Positions 38,073 through 47,851 of a stretch of 64,000 bases of DNA are shown here, one piece after another (positions within the stretch are counted from its first letter, which is position 1; each line of letters starts with the position of its first letter). The notes under the pieces were generated by a model. It did no database searches. It saw only the letters and a list, made by a program, of their open reading frames with translations, and was not told the DNA's origin. The stretch comes from Kribbella sp. NBC_00382. Lineage in GTDB: Bacteria > Actinomycetota > Actinomycetes > Propionibacteriales > Kribbellaceae. Made by a program: the position numbers and the translations under genes. The stretch covers positions 3,038,001 to 3,102,000 of the forward strand of contig NZ_CP107954.1 in assembly GCF_036067295.1 (NCBI RefSeq), written 5' to 3'.

Positions 38073-39074
38073 GTGAAGAGCGGTGGCGCGCGGGCGGCCG
38101 GCCTGGCTGTGGCCTGCGTCGTCTTGCTGGGTGCGGTGTTGCTGTCGTTGGTGGCCGGCAACCAGTGGTTCGGCCCGCACGACGTCTTCGTCGCGGCCGC
38201 CGACTTCACCGGATCCGACACGGACCGGGTGATCCGGTACCTCCGTTTCCCCCGTACTGCCGCAGGCCTACTCGCCGGGGCAGCCCTCGGCCTGGCCGGC
38301 GCCGTGATGCAGGGAATCACCCGCAACCCGTTGGCCGACCCGGGAATCCTCGGCGTGAACGCGGGTGCCGCACTGGCCGTCGTCGCCGCGATCGGTTTGC
38401 TCGGCGTCCAGTCGCTCACCGGGTACGTGTGGTTCGCGATGGGTGGCGCTCTGATCGCGACCGTCGTGGTCTATCTCGTCGGCTCGGTCGGTCGGGGTGG
38501 CGCCACCCCGATCAAGCTCGCATTGGCCGGGGCCGCCCTCTCCGCCCTGCTCGGATCGGTGACCTCGGCCATCACCTTGCTCGACCTCTCCACCCTCAAC
38601 GAGTTCCGGTTCTGGGTCGTCGGTTCGTTGACCTTGGCAACCAGTGCGATCGTTGCCCAGGCCTTGCCTTTCATTGCCCTAGGCATCCTCTTGGCGTTGA
38701 CTCTCGGTCGATCGCTCAACCAGTTGGCTCTCGGCGAAGACCTGGCTGTGACCTTGGGGACCAGGATCGGTCTGGTTCGCGTACTGGCAGCCCTCGCCGT
38801 CATGCTGCTCGCCGGTACTGCGACCGCGATGGCCGGACCGATCGCCTTCATCGCCCTCGCTGTGCCGCATGTGGCGAGAGCTCTGGTCGGTGCTGACTAC
38901 CGGTGGATCCTTCCGTGGTCACTCGTTCTGGCGCCGACTGTTCTGCTGCTCGCGGACGTGGCCGGAAGGCTAGTAGCACGACCCGATGAACTGCAGGTCG
39001 GCATCGTCACTGCGCTGATCGGTGCTCCGCTGTTCATCGCCCTCGTCCGCCGCCGCAAGCTGGCCGAGCTGTGA
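38073..39074 (+). CDS. FecCD/BtuC-family ABC permease 1
   Basis: 333 residues with about nine or ten membrane helices. The FecCD hallmark is RFPRTAAGLLAGAALGLAGAVMQ, then NPLADPGILGVNAGAAL. The coupling helix that contacts the ATPase is seen near LGTRIGLVRVLA. GTG at 38073. Its stop overlaps the next permease start by four bases. Together with the second permease it should form a heterodimer pore rather than the BtuC homodimer of E. coli. Confidence 0.92.
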   Translation: MKSGGARAAGLAVACVVLLGAVLLSLVAGNQWFGPHDVFVAAADFTGSDTDRVIRYLRFPRTAAGLLAGAALGLAGAVMQGITRNPLADPGILGVNAGAALAVVAAIGLLGVQSLTGYVWFAMGGALIATVVVYLVGSVGRGGATPIKLALAGAALSALLGSVTSAITLLDLSTLNEFRFWVVGSLTLATSAIVAQALPFIALGILLALTLGRSLNQLALGEDLAVTLGTRIGLVRVLAALAVMLLAGTATAMAGPIAFIALAVPHVARALVGADYRWILPWSLVLAPTVLLLADVAGRLVARPDELQVGIVTALIGAPLFIALVRRRKLAEL

Positions 39075-40099
39075 AGGCGATCCGGATCGGCCCGTTCTCC
39101 ACCCGGGTCGACGTCGCCGGCATCGTGGTCGCGACGGTCGCCTGGGTGGCCGCTCTGGTGATCGCTGCCATCTCGCTCACCCTCGGCGACTACGAGATCC
39201 CGCTGCCGCAGGTGCTCAACACCCTGGCAGGCAACGGCTCTTTGATCATGACGGACGTGGTGGTCAACAATCGGCTGCCCAGAGTCCTCGTCGGGATGGG
39301 GGTCGGGGCCGCGTTCGCGATCTCGGGCGCCATCTTCCAGCGGTTGGCGCGCAATCCGCTGGTCAGCCCGGACCTGATCGGGATCAACGCGGGTGCTGCG
39401 CTGGCCGCAGTACTGATGATCACGATCTTCGGTACGTCGATCGGCTGGCTCCCGGCCGGCGCGCTGGCCGGATCCTTGCTGACAGCAACCGCCATCTACC
39501 TTCTTGCTTATAGACAAGGCATTGCCGGGTATCGCCTGGTGCTGGTCGGGATCGGCGTCACAGCGATCGTCGGCTCGATCACGGCGTACCTGCTCACGCT
39601 GGCCGATATCTACGCGGCCAAGAGTGCCTCCATGTGGCTGGCGGGCAGTCTCGCCGGACGGTCCTGGCCGCATGTGACGCTGATCGGGATCACGCTGCTG
39701 ATCCTGGTACCAGCGGCCATGGCTGGATCGCGACAGTTGAGGCTGCTCGAGTTGGGCGACGACCTCGCCCGGACGCTCGCCGGCCGGGTCGAGCTGTCGC
39801 GTGGGCTGTTGATCGCTGTCGGAGTCGGCTTGGCTGGGCTCGCGACGGCGGCAGCCGGACCGATCGGTTTCGTTGCGCTGGTCGCGCCGCAGCTCGCCCG
39901 TCGGTTGGTCGCCGAACGTGTCGCCGGATTGCTTGCTGCCGGGGCGATCGGGGCCCTGCTGGTGGTCGGCTCCGATCTGCTCGCGCGGGAGCTCTTCGCG
40001 CCCACCGCGCTGCCGGTCGGTGTCGTCACGGCGTTTCTCGGCGCGCCGTACCTGTTGATTCTGATGGCTCGCGCGAACCGCGTCGGGCAAGGAGGCTGA
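39071..40099 (+). CDS. FecCD/BtuC-family ABC permease 2
   Basis: 342 residues, the partner permease. It shows LPRVLVGMGVGAAFAISGAIFQ, NPLVSPDLIGINAGAALA and LGDDLARTLAGRVELSRG in the family order. The GTGA overlap with permease 1 ensures coupled translation. The ATPase gene starts four bases after its stop. Confidence 0.92.
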   Translation: MKAIRIGPFSTRVDVAGIVVATVAWVAALVIAAISLTLGDYEIPLPQVLNTLAGNGSLIMTDVVVNNRLPRVLVGMGVGAAFAISGAIFQRLARNPLVSPDLIGINAGAALAAVLMITIFGTSIGWLPAGALAGSLLTATAIYLLAYRQGIAGYRLVLVGIGVTAIVGSITAYLLTLADIYAAKSASMWLAGSLAGRSWPHVTLIGITLLILVPAAMAGSRQLRLLELGDDLARTLAGRVELSRGLLIAVGVGLAGLATAAAGPIGFVALVAPQLARRLVAERVAGLLAAGAIGALLVVGSDLLARELFAPTALPVGVVTAFLGAPYLLILMARANRVGQGG

Positions 40100-40102
40100 C
40101 CT

Positions 40103-40891
40103 ATGGGCGTACTGCGCACCGAGAGCCTGAGCCTCGCGTACGACGCGACGCCGGTGGTGACGGAGTTGTCGGTGGAGATTCCCGCCGGCCGGATCACCGT
40201 GATCGTCGGGGCGAATGCTTGTGGGAAGTCGACTCTGCTGCGTGGGCTGGCCAGGCTGCTGGCACCGAAGGGCGGTGCTGTCTATCTGGACGACGCCGAC
40301 CTTGCTGGTCTGTCTGGGAGCACGTTGGCGACGAAGCTCGGGATGTTGCCGCAACAGCCGGTGGCGCCGGATGGGATCACTGTGTCCGATCTGGTCGGAC
40401 GCGGGCGTCATCCGCATCAGCGGTGGTTCCGGCAATGGTCAGCCGAGGATGAGCGGGTGGTGGCGGCCGCGCTGGAAGCCACCGGTACTTCGGACCTGGC
40501 GAACCGTTCCCTGGATGAGCTGTCCGGCGGTCAGCGTCAGCGGGTCTGGATCGCGCTCGCACTGGCGCAGGACGCCGAGACCATGTTGCTGGACGAACCG
40601 ACCACCTTCCTCGACCTCGCCCATCAACTCGAGATCCTCGATCTGGTCCACGACCTCAACCGCGACCGTGGCAAAACGGTCGTCCTCGTGCTGCACGACC
40701 TCAATCTCGCCGCCCGCTACGCCGACCACCTGATCGCCCTGAAGTCCGGCCAAGTCGTGGCCCAAGGCAATCCCGAGGAGGTCGTCACGGCAGCCCTCGT
40801 CGAACAGGTCTTCGGCCTCCCCTGCGAGGTGATCGAAGACCCCCTCACCGGTACCCCGCTAGTCCTACCCCGCCCCCGCCGCCCGCGCTGA
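40103..40891 (+). CDS. ABC transporter ATP-binding protein (FepC/BtuD family)
   Basis: 262 residues with an intact nucleotide-binding domain: Walker A GANACGKSTLLRGL, Q-loop LPQQPVAPDGITVSDLVGRGR, signature LSGGQRQRVWIALALAQ and Walker B TMLLDEPTTFLD, then the His switch VLVLHDLN. The sequence RGRHPHQRW is typical of FepC/FecE-type subunits. It powers import by the two permeases. It converges with a MocR gene 34 bp away; no hairpin was found between the stops. Confidence 0.93.
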   Translation: MGVLRTESLSLAYDATPVVTELSVEIPAGRITVIVGANACGKSTLLRGLARLLAPKGGAVYLDDADLAGLSGSTLATKLGMLPQQPVAPDGITVSDLVGRGRHPHQRWFRQWSAEDERVVAAALEATGTSDLANRSLDELSGGQRQRVWIALALAQDAETMLLDEPTTFLDLAHQLEILDLVHDLNRDRGKTVVLVLHDLNLAARYADHLIALKSGQVVAQGNPEEVVTAALVEQVFGLPCEVIEDPLTGTPLVLPRPRRPR

Positions 40892-40925
40892 CCGTCCCCG
40901 CTCCTGCGCCGCCGACCCGTTTCCA

Positions 40926-42443
40926 TCAAGTGGACAACGACTTGAGAGCGGTGGCGATTTGGGGGATGGCGGTGGTGATGTCGGTGGGGGTGCGGGCGGC
41001 GTAGCCGAGGACCAGGCCGGGGGCCAGGGGGTGTTGGTAGTGCCAGGAGAGCGGTTGGGTTTTGACGCCTAGGTCCAGGGCTGCTGAGGCTAGGGCTATG
41101 TCGTCGGGGCCTTCGGGGAAGGTGATGGTCAGGTGGAGGCCGGCGGCGGCGCCGTGGACTGTTGCTGTGGGCAAGTGGTTGGTGATGGCGGTGATCATCG
41201 CGTCGCGGCGGGTGCGGTGGCGGCGGCGGACGAAGCGGAGTTGGCGTTCCAGGTCGCCGGATTCCATCAGGTGGGCGAGGGTTAGTTGCGGTAGGCCTGC
41301 GTTGCCTAGGTCGGCATGGCGTTTGGCGGCGATCAGGGCGCGGCGGTAGCGGGGTGGGGGGAGCATCCAGCCGATTCGCAGCGCGGGGGCCAGGAGTTTG
41401 GAGATGCTGCCGGTGTAGATCACCTGCTCGGTGAGCATTGCGCGCATGGCGGGGACCGGTGGGCGGTCGTACCGGTGTTCGGCGTCGTAGTCGTCCTCGA
41501 TGATGAGGCCGCCGTCGGTGGCCCATTGCATCAGCTCTCGTCGGCGTTCTCCGTCCAGTACTACGCCCGTCGGGAACTGGTGCGCGGGCGTGACGAGGAC
41601 GGCTCGGGCGCTGCTGGCTCGTAGTACGTCGACGCGTAGTCCGCCGTCGTCGACCGGGATGGGCGGCGTCTGCATGCCCCAGATCTGCAGATGCTGGCGG
41701 GAGCCGAGTGAACCCGGATCCTCCACGGCCAGCTCGGTGATGCCGTCGCTGCCGAGCACTTGGCAGATCAAGGCGAGTGCTTGGGAAACACCGGCGACGA
41801 TGATGAGGTCGGCCGGGTCGGCCTTGATTCCACGGTTGCGCGCCAGCCAGTTGGCGACGGCGAGCCGCAACGCCGGCGTACCGGCTGGGTCGCCGTAGCC
41901 GAAGGCCGATGCGGAGAGGTCGGTCAGTACCGCCCGCTCAGCCTTCAGCCAGGCGGCCCGCGGGAACGCCGCCAGATCCGGCACCCCGGGCGTCAGATCA
42001 ATCCGAGCCGGCGCCGCCCGCATCGCGTCGAAGATGTCCTGATCAGGCTCAGCCAACGTAAGCCGCCCCACCCGAGCCCCCTCCACCGACAACCCACGAA
42101 GCCGGGCCCCCACAGCGGGTACCTCGTCGGAGACCGCGGGTCGGCTGACGGGCGCCGCGACCACGGTGGTGCCGGCGCGGCCGCGGCCGGCTACGTGACC
42201 GTCTTCGGTGAGGCGTTGGTAGGCCTCCGTCACCACCCCGCGGGAGACCTGCAGCTCAGTCGCGAGTTGGCGGGTCGCGGGGAGTCGGCTTCCGATAGGG
42301 AGGCGGCCGTCGGCGATCGCTGTGCGGAGCTCGGTGGCCAGCCACTCGGCCAGGCCGCCGGACGGGGCCTCCTCGGGGCGTAGTTGAAGGAAGTCGGCGC
42401 CTGCTTTGGATCTACCAGTCGCACTCTCATTGGACCTGCTCAT
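40926..42443 (-). CDS. MocR/PdxR-type transcriptional regulator (GntR plus aminotransferase domain)
   Basis: 505 residues. The N-terminal GntR winged helix is LRTAIADGRLPIGSRLPATR followed by LATELQVSRGVVTEAYQRL. The C-terminal part is a type I aminotransferase fold, with the PLP Lys in YTGSISKLLAPALRIGWM, the Asp in EDDYDAEHRYD, and the substrate Arg region RRHRTRRDAM. Such proteins sense PLP or an amino-acid aldimine and regulate vitamin B6 or amino-acid genes; no pdxST neighbour is seen. The start is set at ATG 42443, although the frame is open further. It is divergent from the CYTH-CHAD gene with 81 bp between them. Confidence 0.88.
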   Translation of the reverse strand: MSRSNESATGRSKAGADFLQLRPEEAPSGGLAEWLATELRTAIADGRLPIGSRLPATRQLATELQVSRGVVTEAYQRLTEDGHVAGRGRAGTTVVAAPVSRPAVSDEVPAVGARLRGLSVEGARVGRLTLAEPDQDIFDAMRAAPARIDLTPGVPDLAAFPRAAWLKAERAVLTDLSASAFGYGDPAGTPALRLAVANWLARNRGIKADPADLIIVAGVSQALALICQVLGSDGITELAVEDPGSLGSRQHLQIWGMQTPPIPVDDGGLRVDVLRASSARAVLVTPAHQFPTGVVLDGERRRELMQWATDGGLIIEDDYDAEHRYDRPPVPAMRAMLTEQVIYTGSISKLLAPALRIGWMLPPPRYRRALIAAKRHADLGNAGLPQLTLAHLMESGDLERQLRFVRRRHRTRRDAMITAITNHLPTATVHGAAAGLHLTITFPEGPDDIALASAALDLGVKTQPLSWHYQHPLAPGLVLGYAARTPTDITTAIPQIATALKSLST

Positions 42444-42524
42444 CGGACCATTGTGAGTGGCCGACCGGGAATCTTGACGTTGAACCGGGTGCGGCGGATT
42501 GGGCGTGGCTGGTAAACAAGGGGC

Positions 42525-44009
42525 ATGTCGCCGACCGAAGAGCTTGAGATCGAGACCAAGTACGACGTCGACGAGCACGCGATCCTGCCGGTGCTGCTGG
42601 AGCTGCCGGGAGTCGAGAGCGTCGCGCAGCCCGTCGAGCTGAACCTGGAGGCCGTGTACTTCGACACGGCCGGCCTCGACCTGGCCGCCAACAAGGTGAC
42701 GCTCAGACGCCGCACCGGCGGCGAGGACGACGGCTGGCACGTGAAGCTGCCGGTCGCCTCGGGTGAGCGGCTGGAGATCCGGCACCCGCTCGGCCGGGCG
42801 GTGCGCAAGGTGCCGATCCAGGTGGTCCGGATCGTCCGCGTGCATGCCCGTGACAACGAGCTGGTCCCCGTGGTGACCCTATCGACGCGGCGGATCGTGC
42901 ACCGGCTGCTGGACGCCGACGGGGAGGTGCTCGCCGAGATCGCCGACGACGAGGTGACCGCGACCGTCGACGGTGAGTCGGAGAGCTGGCGGGAGTGGGA
43001 GGTCGAGCTGGTCAACGGCGAGACCGACCTGCTCGAGGCCGCCGAGCCGGTACTCCGCGCCGCCGGCGCCAAGCCCGCGTCAGGCCCGAGCAAACTCGCG
43101 CGGGCACTCGGCGACCGGGTGCCGAAGCAGGACGGGTGGGAGCTGCCGAAGAAGCCGACCACGGCCGACCTCTTCCGCGCTTACGCGATCGCGCAGGTGC
43201 AGGCGATCCACGAGCGCGACCCCGGCGTACGCCGTGACGTCCCCGACTCGGTCCACAAGATGCGGGTCGCGACCCGACGGCTGCGCTCCGCGCTGGCGAC
43301 GTACCGGCCGGTCATCGATCGTGAGGTCGGCGACCCGTTGCGCGACGAGCTCAAGTGGCTGGCGGGTGAGCTGGGCGGCGCGCGCGACGCCGAAGTACTG
43401 CGTGAGCACTTCAGCACCGCCGTCGACGAGCAGCCGGCCGAGCTGGTGATGGGCAGGGTCGGCGCCTACATCGACACCCACCTGCGATCGGTCTACAAGG
43501 CCGCCCGGGTCGAGGCACTGGCCGCATTGGAGAGCGAGCGGTACTTCCGGCTGCTCGACGCCTTGGACGAGCTGGTCGCGAACCCACCGCTGATCGGCGA
43601 AACGCGCAAGGCGTCCAAGCAGCTGCCCGAGCTGCTCGATCACGACTGGAAGCGGATGAGCAAGGGCGTCAAGCGGATGCAGGATGCTGAGGACACCGCC
43701 GAGCAGGACCACGAGCTGCACGAGGTGCGCAAGGCCTCCAAACGACTCCGGTACGCCGCTGAGTCCGCCCTCCCGGTCCTCGGCGACGAGGCGGCCGGCT
43801 TGGTCTCCCGGGCCAAGGAGGTCCAGGAGGTGCTCGGCGACCACCAGGACAGCGTGGTGGCTCGTGAGTTGCTGCGGCTGCTCGCAGTACAGACCTATCT
43901 GGATGGCGGGAACGCCTTCACCTTCGGGCGTTTGCATGCTGCCGAGGAGCAGCGTGGTGAGGCGTCGCGCATCGCCTTCCTTGAACTCTGGCCGTCGCTG
44001 AAGCACTGA
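42525..44009 (+). CDS. CYTH and CHAD domain protein
   Basis: 494 residues. The N-terminal CYTH (triphosphate tunnel) domain has the ExExK signature as LEIETKYDV, then alternating charged strands (KVTLRRRTGG, WHVKLPV, RLEIRHPL). The C-terminal CHAD domain (about 215-490) has the conserved His/Arg helices VHKMRVATRRLRSAL and HEVRKASKRLRYAAE. CHAD domains bind polyphosphate, and CYTH domains hydrolyse tri- or polyphosphate, so this protein probably binds and processes polyphosphate. ATG at 42525. A strong hairpin lies between its stop and the convergent symporter gene. Confidence 0.93.
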   Translation: MSPTEELEIETKYDVDEHAILPVLLELPGVESVAQPVELNLEAVYFDTAGLDLAANKVTLRRRTGGEDDGWHVKLPVASGERLEIRHPLGRAVRKVPIQVVRIVRVHARDNELVPVVTLSTRRIVHRLLDADGEVLAEIADDEVTATVDGESESWREWEVELVNGETDLLEAAEPVLRAAGAKPASGPSKLARALGDRVPKQDGWELPKKPTTADLFRAYAIAQVQAIHERDPGVRRDVPDSVHKMRVATRRLRSALATYRPVIDREVGDPLRDELKWLAGELGGARDAEVLREHFSTAVDEQPAELVMGRVGAYIDTHLRSVYKAARVEALAALESERYFRLLDALDELVANPPLIGETRKASKQLPELLDHDWKRMSKGVKRMQDAEDTAEQDHELHEVRKASKRLRYAAESALPVLGDEAAGLVSRAKEVQEVLGDHQDSVVARELLRLLAVQTYLDGGNAFTFGRLHAAEEQRGEASRIAFLELWPSLKH

Positions 44010-44020
44010 GAACGCGAAAA

Positions 44021-44057
44021 ACCCGGGGAGCCAAGCTGGGTGCTTGGTCCCCCGGGT
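44021..44057 (-). terminator. Rho-independent terminator for the DUF485-actP transcript
   Basis: A 16-bp stem with two mismatches (ACCCGGGGAGCCAAGC against its partner at 44042-44057) and a 5-base loop. On the minus strand it is followed by TTTTT. It may also stop the plus-strand CYTH-CHAD message, but without a T-run on that side. Confidence 0.8.
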
Positions 44058-44073
44058 CTCGGGGTGAAGCTGC

Positions 44074-44110
44074 CAGGCAGGTTCGCGTGAAAATCAGCAG
44101 GGCCTGCCTG
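44074..44110. repeat. Second hairpin near the actP stop
   Basis: CAGGCAGG (44074-44081) and CCTGCCTG (44103-44110) pair over 8 bp around a 21-base loop. It precedes the main terminator on the minus strand and may add to termination or protect the 3' end. Confidence 0.4.
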
Positions 44111-44116
44111 ACAGGT

Positions 44117-45763
44117 CTAGTGGGAGGTTGCCTTCTCGGCACCGGCCCCGGTGAGCGAGCGGACCTCCATCTCGGCGAACTTGTCGATGTTGGTGCCCTC
44201 GCGACTGGTCAGCGTGCCGATGATGCCGAGCACGAAGGCCAGCGGGATCGAGACGATGCCCGGGTTGTCGAGCGGGAACCAGTGGAAGTCGATCCCGGTG
44301 TCGGTGATCATCGACAGGCTCGCCCCGGTCTTCTTGTCCACCTTGCCGGAGACGACCGGGCTGAAGATGATCAGGAAGATCGCCGAGCCCAGACCGCCGT
44401 AGATGCTCCAGAGCGCGCCTCTGGTGTTGAAGCGCCGCCAGAACAGCGAGTAGAGGATCGTCGGCAGGTTCGCCGACGCCGCGACCGCGAAGGCGAGTGC
44501 CACCAGGAAGGCGATGTTCTGGCCGTTGGCGAAGATGCCGCCGACGATCGCGACCGCGCCGATCACGACCACGGTGATCCGGGCGACCCGGACCTCGCCG
44601 TCGCCGCTGACCTGACCCTTCTTGATGACGGAGCCGTAGATGTCGTGGGCGAAGGACGCGCTCGCCGTGATGGTCAGGCCGGCCACGACCGCCAGGATCG
44701 TGGCGAAGGCGACCGCTGAGATCACGCCCAGCAGGATCTCCCCGCCGAGTTCGTACGCGAGCAGTGGAGCCGCCGAGTTCGCCTTGCCGGGAGCCGCCTT
44801 GATCTTGTCCGGGCCGACCAGCGCGGCCGCGCCGTACCCGAGGACCAGGGTGAACAGGTAGAAGATGCCGATGATCCAGATCGCCCAGCTGACGCTGCGG
44901 CGGGCCTCACGCGAGTTCGGCACGGTGTAGAAGCGCATCAGCACGTGCGGCAGGCCGGCGGTGCCGAGCACCAGGGCCAGGCCGAGCGAGATGAAGTCGA
45001 GCTTGCTGATCCCCGTTGCGCCGTACTGAAGACCCGGGCTGAGGAGCTTCTCCCCGGCGGCGGGACTCTTGTCCACTGCGGCACCCAGCAGGCCGGACAG
45101 GTTGAACGAGTACTTCGCCAGCACCCAGATCGTCATGATGCCGGCGCCGATGACGAGCAGCACCGCCTTGACGATCTGCACCCAGGTGGTGCCCTTCATG
45201 CCACCGACGAGCACGTAGGTGATCATGATGGCGCCGACGACCGCGATCACGACGTTCTGCCCGGCCTTGCTCGAGATGCCGAGCAGTAGCGCGACCAGGC
45301 CGCCCGCACCGGCCATCTGAGCCAGCAGGTAGAAGAAGCAGACGCCCAGGGTGGAGATGGCCGCAGCCATCCGGACCGGACGCTGCTTGAGCCGGAACGA
45401 CAGTACGTCGGCCATCGTGAACCGGCCGGTGTTCCGGAGCAGCTCGGCGACCAGCAGCAGGGCCACCAGCCAGGCCACCAGGAAGCCGATCGAGTACAGG
45501 AAGCCGTCGTACCCGTTCACTGCGATGGCCCCGGCGATCCCGAGGAACGACGCGGCGGACAGGTAGTCACCGGCGATCGCGATGCCGTTCTGCGGGCCGG
45601 TGAAGGACCGGCCGCCGGCGTAGAAGTCGGCCGCGCTCTTGTTGTTGCGAGAGGCCCGGATGACGATCGCCAGGGTGGCGACCACGAACGCCGCGAAGAT
45701 CGCGATGTTGACCGTGGGGTTTCCGACGGTGGTTGCCAATGGCAACAGTAGCGGCGCGCTCAC
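44117..45763 (-). CDS. actP: Cation/acetate symporter, SSS family
   Basis: 548 residues with about 13 membrane helices. The SSS family blocks are NKSAADFYAGGRSFTGPQNGIAIAGDYLSAASFLG, FYLLAQMAGAGG and LPHVLMRFYTVP (the sodium-solute core). It resembles ActP of E. coli and the monocarboxylate carriers of corynebacteria. GTG at 45763 overlaps the DUF485 stop by four bases, the standard yjcH-actP arrangement. Acetate, propionate or pyruvate is the likely substrate. Confidence 0.92.
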   Translation of the reverse strand: MSAPLLLPLATTVGNPTVNIAIFAAFVVATLAIVIRASRNNKSAADFYAGGRSFTGPQNGIAIAGDYLSAASFLGIAGAIAVNGYDGFLYSIGFLVAWLVALLLVAELLRNTGRFTMADVLSFRLKQRPVRMAAAISTLGVCFFYLLAQMAGAGGLVALLLGISSKAGQNVVIAVVGAIMITYVLVGGMKGTTWVQIVKAVLLVIGAGIMTIWVLAKYSFNLSGLLGAAVDKSPAAGEKLLSPGLQYGATGISKLDFISLGLALVLGTAGLPHVLMRFYTVPNSREARRSVSWAIWIIGIFYLFTLVLGYGAAALVGPDKIKAAPGKANSAAPLLAYELGGEILLGVISAVAFATILAVVAGLTITASASFAHDIYGSVIKKGQVSGDGEVRVARITVVVIGAVAIVGGIFANGQNIAFLVALAFAVAASANLPTILYSLFWRRFNTRGALWSIYGGLGSAIFLIIFSPVVSGKVDKKTGASLSMITDTGIDFHWFPLDNPGIVSIPLAFVLGIIGTLTSREGTNIDKFAEMEVRSLTGAGAEKATSH

Positions 45764-46104
45764 AGGTGCTCTCCCTCGATCTGGTCACGCAGGTGCTTGG
45801 CGTCCGGGTCGAACGACTTGTCGGCCCAGCGGACGTACAGCAGCGTGATCGCGAAGGTGGAGACGAACTGGCCGAAGCCGAACAGCAGCCCGACGGTGAT
45901 GTTGCCGCCGACCTTGTGCGACATGAAACCGTGCGCGTAGTCGGCGAGCAGGACGTAGACGAAGTACCAGACCAGGAACAGGCCGGTCATCGGGAACACG
46001 AAGCGCCGGAACCGGCGACGGAGTTCGGAGAAGTCCGGTGACAGCTGGACGTCTCGGTACGTCGTCAGTTCCGGATCGCCGGCCGCGCGGCGCGTATCGC
46101 TCAT
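45760..46104 (-). CDS. DUF485 membrane protein (YjcH-like)
   Basis: 114 residues. Two membrane helices (FVFPMTGLFLVWYFVYVLLADYA and a later one around FGFGQFVSTFAITLLY, residues about 38-58 and 72-92) flanked by a charged N-terminus (FSELRRRFRRF) match DUF485. It is always found with ActP-type symporters and may assemble with them. ATG at 46104 follows GGAGG by seven bases, an excellent site. It is the first gene of a two-gene operon. Confidence 0.93.
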   Translation of the reverse strand: MSDTRRAAGDPELTTYRDVQLSPDFSELRRRFRRFVFPMTGLFLVWYFVYVLLADYAHGFMSHKVGGNITVGLLFGFGQFVSTFAITLLYVRWADKSFDPDAKHLRDQIEGEHL

Positions 46105-46303
46105 CGCGGGACCTCCAGACGGGATCAGGCCGGGCGGAAGGACCGGCGCGCAGGGTTGCTGCTCGTACTGTGGTCCAGCTCACTCCGGCCGGACAGCACC
46201 GAACTGCACCGAGCGCCCAATGGCATCCACCCTTCGACCGGCGGTGGGACCGGCTGCGATGAGCGGTCGGAACGGTACGACGAGCGGTCAGGCGGTCAGA
46301 CGC
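46105..46303. other. 199-bp gap, presumed promoter of DUF485-actP
   Basis: No gene or strong hairpin is seen. It separates the DUF485-actP operon from the upstream symporter gene on the same strand, so a promoter is expected here, but I cannot identify -35/-10 boxes with confidence. Confidence 0.4.
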
Positions 46304-47851
46304 TCAGGCTGACGGGAGGCCGCGGTCGACGTCGACGGCTTCGGGGGTGTGCAGGCGGACCATGCTCCGGGCGGTGCCGCGGGGGATCTTGTGCGGGGTG
46401 AGCTTGGAGACCGTGATCACGGTGATGAAGGCGAGCGGCATCGTCCAGGCGGCCGGCTGGGCGATCAGCGCCTTCGGCCAGCCTGCGCTGGGTGGGCCGA
46501 TGACGTTGAACAGTACTGCGGTGATCGCGGCGACCCCGCCCACGATCAGGCCGGCCGCGGCACCGACGATGGACATCTTGCGCCACCAGATCCCCAGTAC
46601 CAGCAGGGGGCAGAAGGTCGACGCGGCGACGGCGAACGCCAGGCCTACGGTGTCGGCGAGGCTGAGCGCGCCGGTGATGTTGAAGGCCAAGTAGGGAAGG
46701 GCGATCGCCAGCACGGCAGCGATCCGGAAGCTGTTGACGGCCAGGTAGTCGCCGCCGGTCAGCCGGTTGAGGCGGTTGCGCAGGAGGTCCTGGTCGATCA
46801 CTCCGGCGATGGCGACGGTCAGTCCGGATGACGTCGAGAGGAACGCGGCGAAGGCTCCGGCGGCGACGAGGGCGCCTAGCAAATCACCTGCTGTACCAGG
46901 GAAAATGCGGCCTGGGAGCTCGAGGACGACGGTGTCGGCGCCGCCGCCGATCAGGTCCGGTGCGAAGGTCCGGCCCAGTACGGCGTACAGGGGTGGGAAG
47001 AGGTAGAAGGCGCCGAGCAGGGCCAGTACGACGACCGTAGTACGGCGAGCGGCGCGGCCGTCCGGGTTGGTGTAGAAGCGGACCAGGACGTGCGGCAGGC
47101 CCATCGTTCCGAAACAAAGGGCCAAGAGCAACGAGTACGTCGCGTACAGCGGGTGGTTGCGGCCGCCTGCCCGGGAGAGTGGTTCGGCCCATTCGGCGCC
47201 TGCGCCTTGCAGGGAGTGCAGAACGCCGACGGGGTGATCACCCGAGCGCCAGGCGATGAAGATGACGAAGATAGGCGCGGCCAGGGCGGTGAGCTTGAGC
47301 CAGTACTGGAAGGCCTGGACGAAGGTGATCGAGCGCATCCCGCCGGCGGCGACGTTGATGACCACGATCAGCGCGACGAGGGCTGCTCCGACGGCTGGCG
47401 GCGCTCCGGTGACGGTGTGGACCGTGAGACCGGCGCCGCGCAACTGGGGTAGGAGGTAGAGGGTGCCGATGCCGACTACGAGGCAGGAGCAGATCCGGCG
47501 TACGACGGCAGACTCGAAGCGGGTCTCGGCGAAGTCGGGGAGCGTGTAGGCGCCGGACCTGCGGAGCGGGGCTGCGATCAGGACGAGCAGCATCAGATAG
47601 CCGACGGTGTAGCCGACCGAGAACCAGAGCATGTCGGCGCCGTTCACCAGCACCAGGCCGGCCACGCCGAGGAAAGATGCCGCTGACAAGTATTCGCCGC
47701 TGATCGCGGACGCGTTCCAGCGCGGGGTGACGGCGCGGCTGGCGACGTAGAAGTCACTGGTGGTGCGGGAGATCCGCAGCCCGAACAGCCCGATCCCGAT
47801 AGTTGCCGCGATCACCAATCCGATCGCGGTCAAACTCATCGCCGGGTTCAT
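46304..47851 (-). CDS. Sodium:solute symporter, SSS family (second copy)
   Basis: 515 residues with about 13 membrane helices. SSS landmarks are TTSDFYVASRAVTPRWNASAISGEYLSAASFLG, LYLLPQLRGAG and LPHVLVRFYTNPDG. It is related to ActP at 44.1 kb but diverged, and probably carries another monocarboxylate. The ATG follows the stop of the small membrane-protein gene directly (TAGATG). That gene and the LytTR regulator upstream put it at the end of a sensor-regulator-transporter operon. Confidence 0.9.
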   Translation of the reverse strand: MNPAMSLTAIGLVIAATIGIGLFGLRISRTTSDFYVASRAVTPRWNASAISGEYLSAASFLGVAGLVLVNGADMLWFSVGYTVGYLMLLVLIAAPLRRSGAYTLPDFAETRFESAVVRRICSCLVVGIGTLYLLPQLRGAGLTVHTVTGAPPAVGAALVALIVVINVAAGGMRSITFVQAFQYWLKLTALAAPIFVIFIAWRSGDHPVGVLHSLQGAGAEWAEPLSRAGGRNHPLYATYSLLLALCFGTMGLPHVLVRFYTNPDGRAARRTTVVVLALLGAFYLFPPLYAVLGRTFAPDLIGGGADTVVLELPGRIFPGTAGDLLGALVAAGAFAAFLSTSSGLTVAIAGVIDQDLLRNRLNRLTGGDYLAVNSFRIAAVLAIALPYLAFNITGALSLADTVGLAFAVAASTFCPLLVLGIWWRKMSIVGAAAGLIVGGVAAITAVLFNVIGPPSAGWPKALIAQPAAWTMPLAFITVITVSKLTPHKIPRGTARSMVRLHTPEAVDVDRGLPSA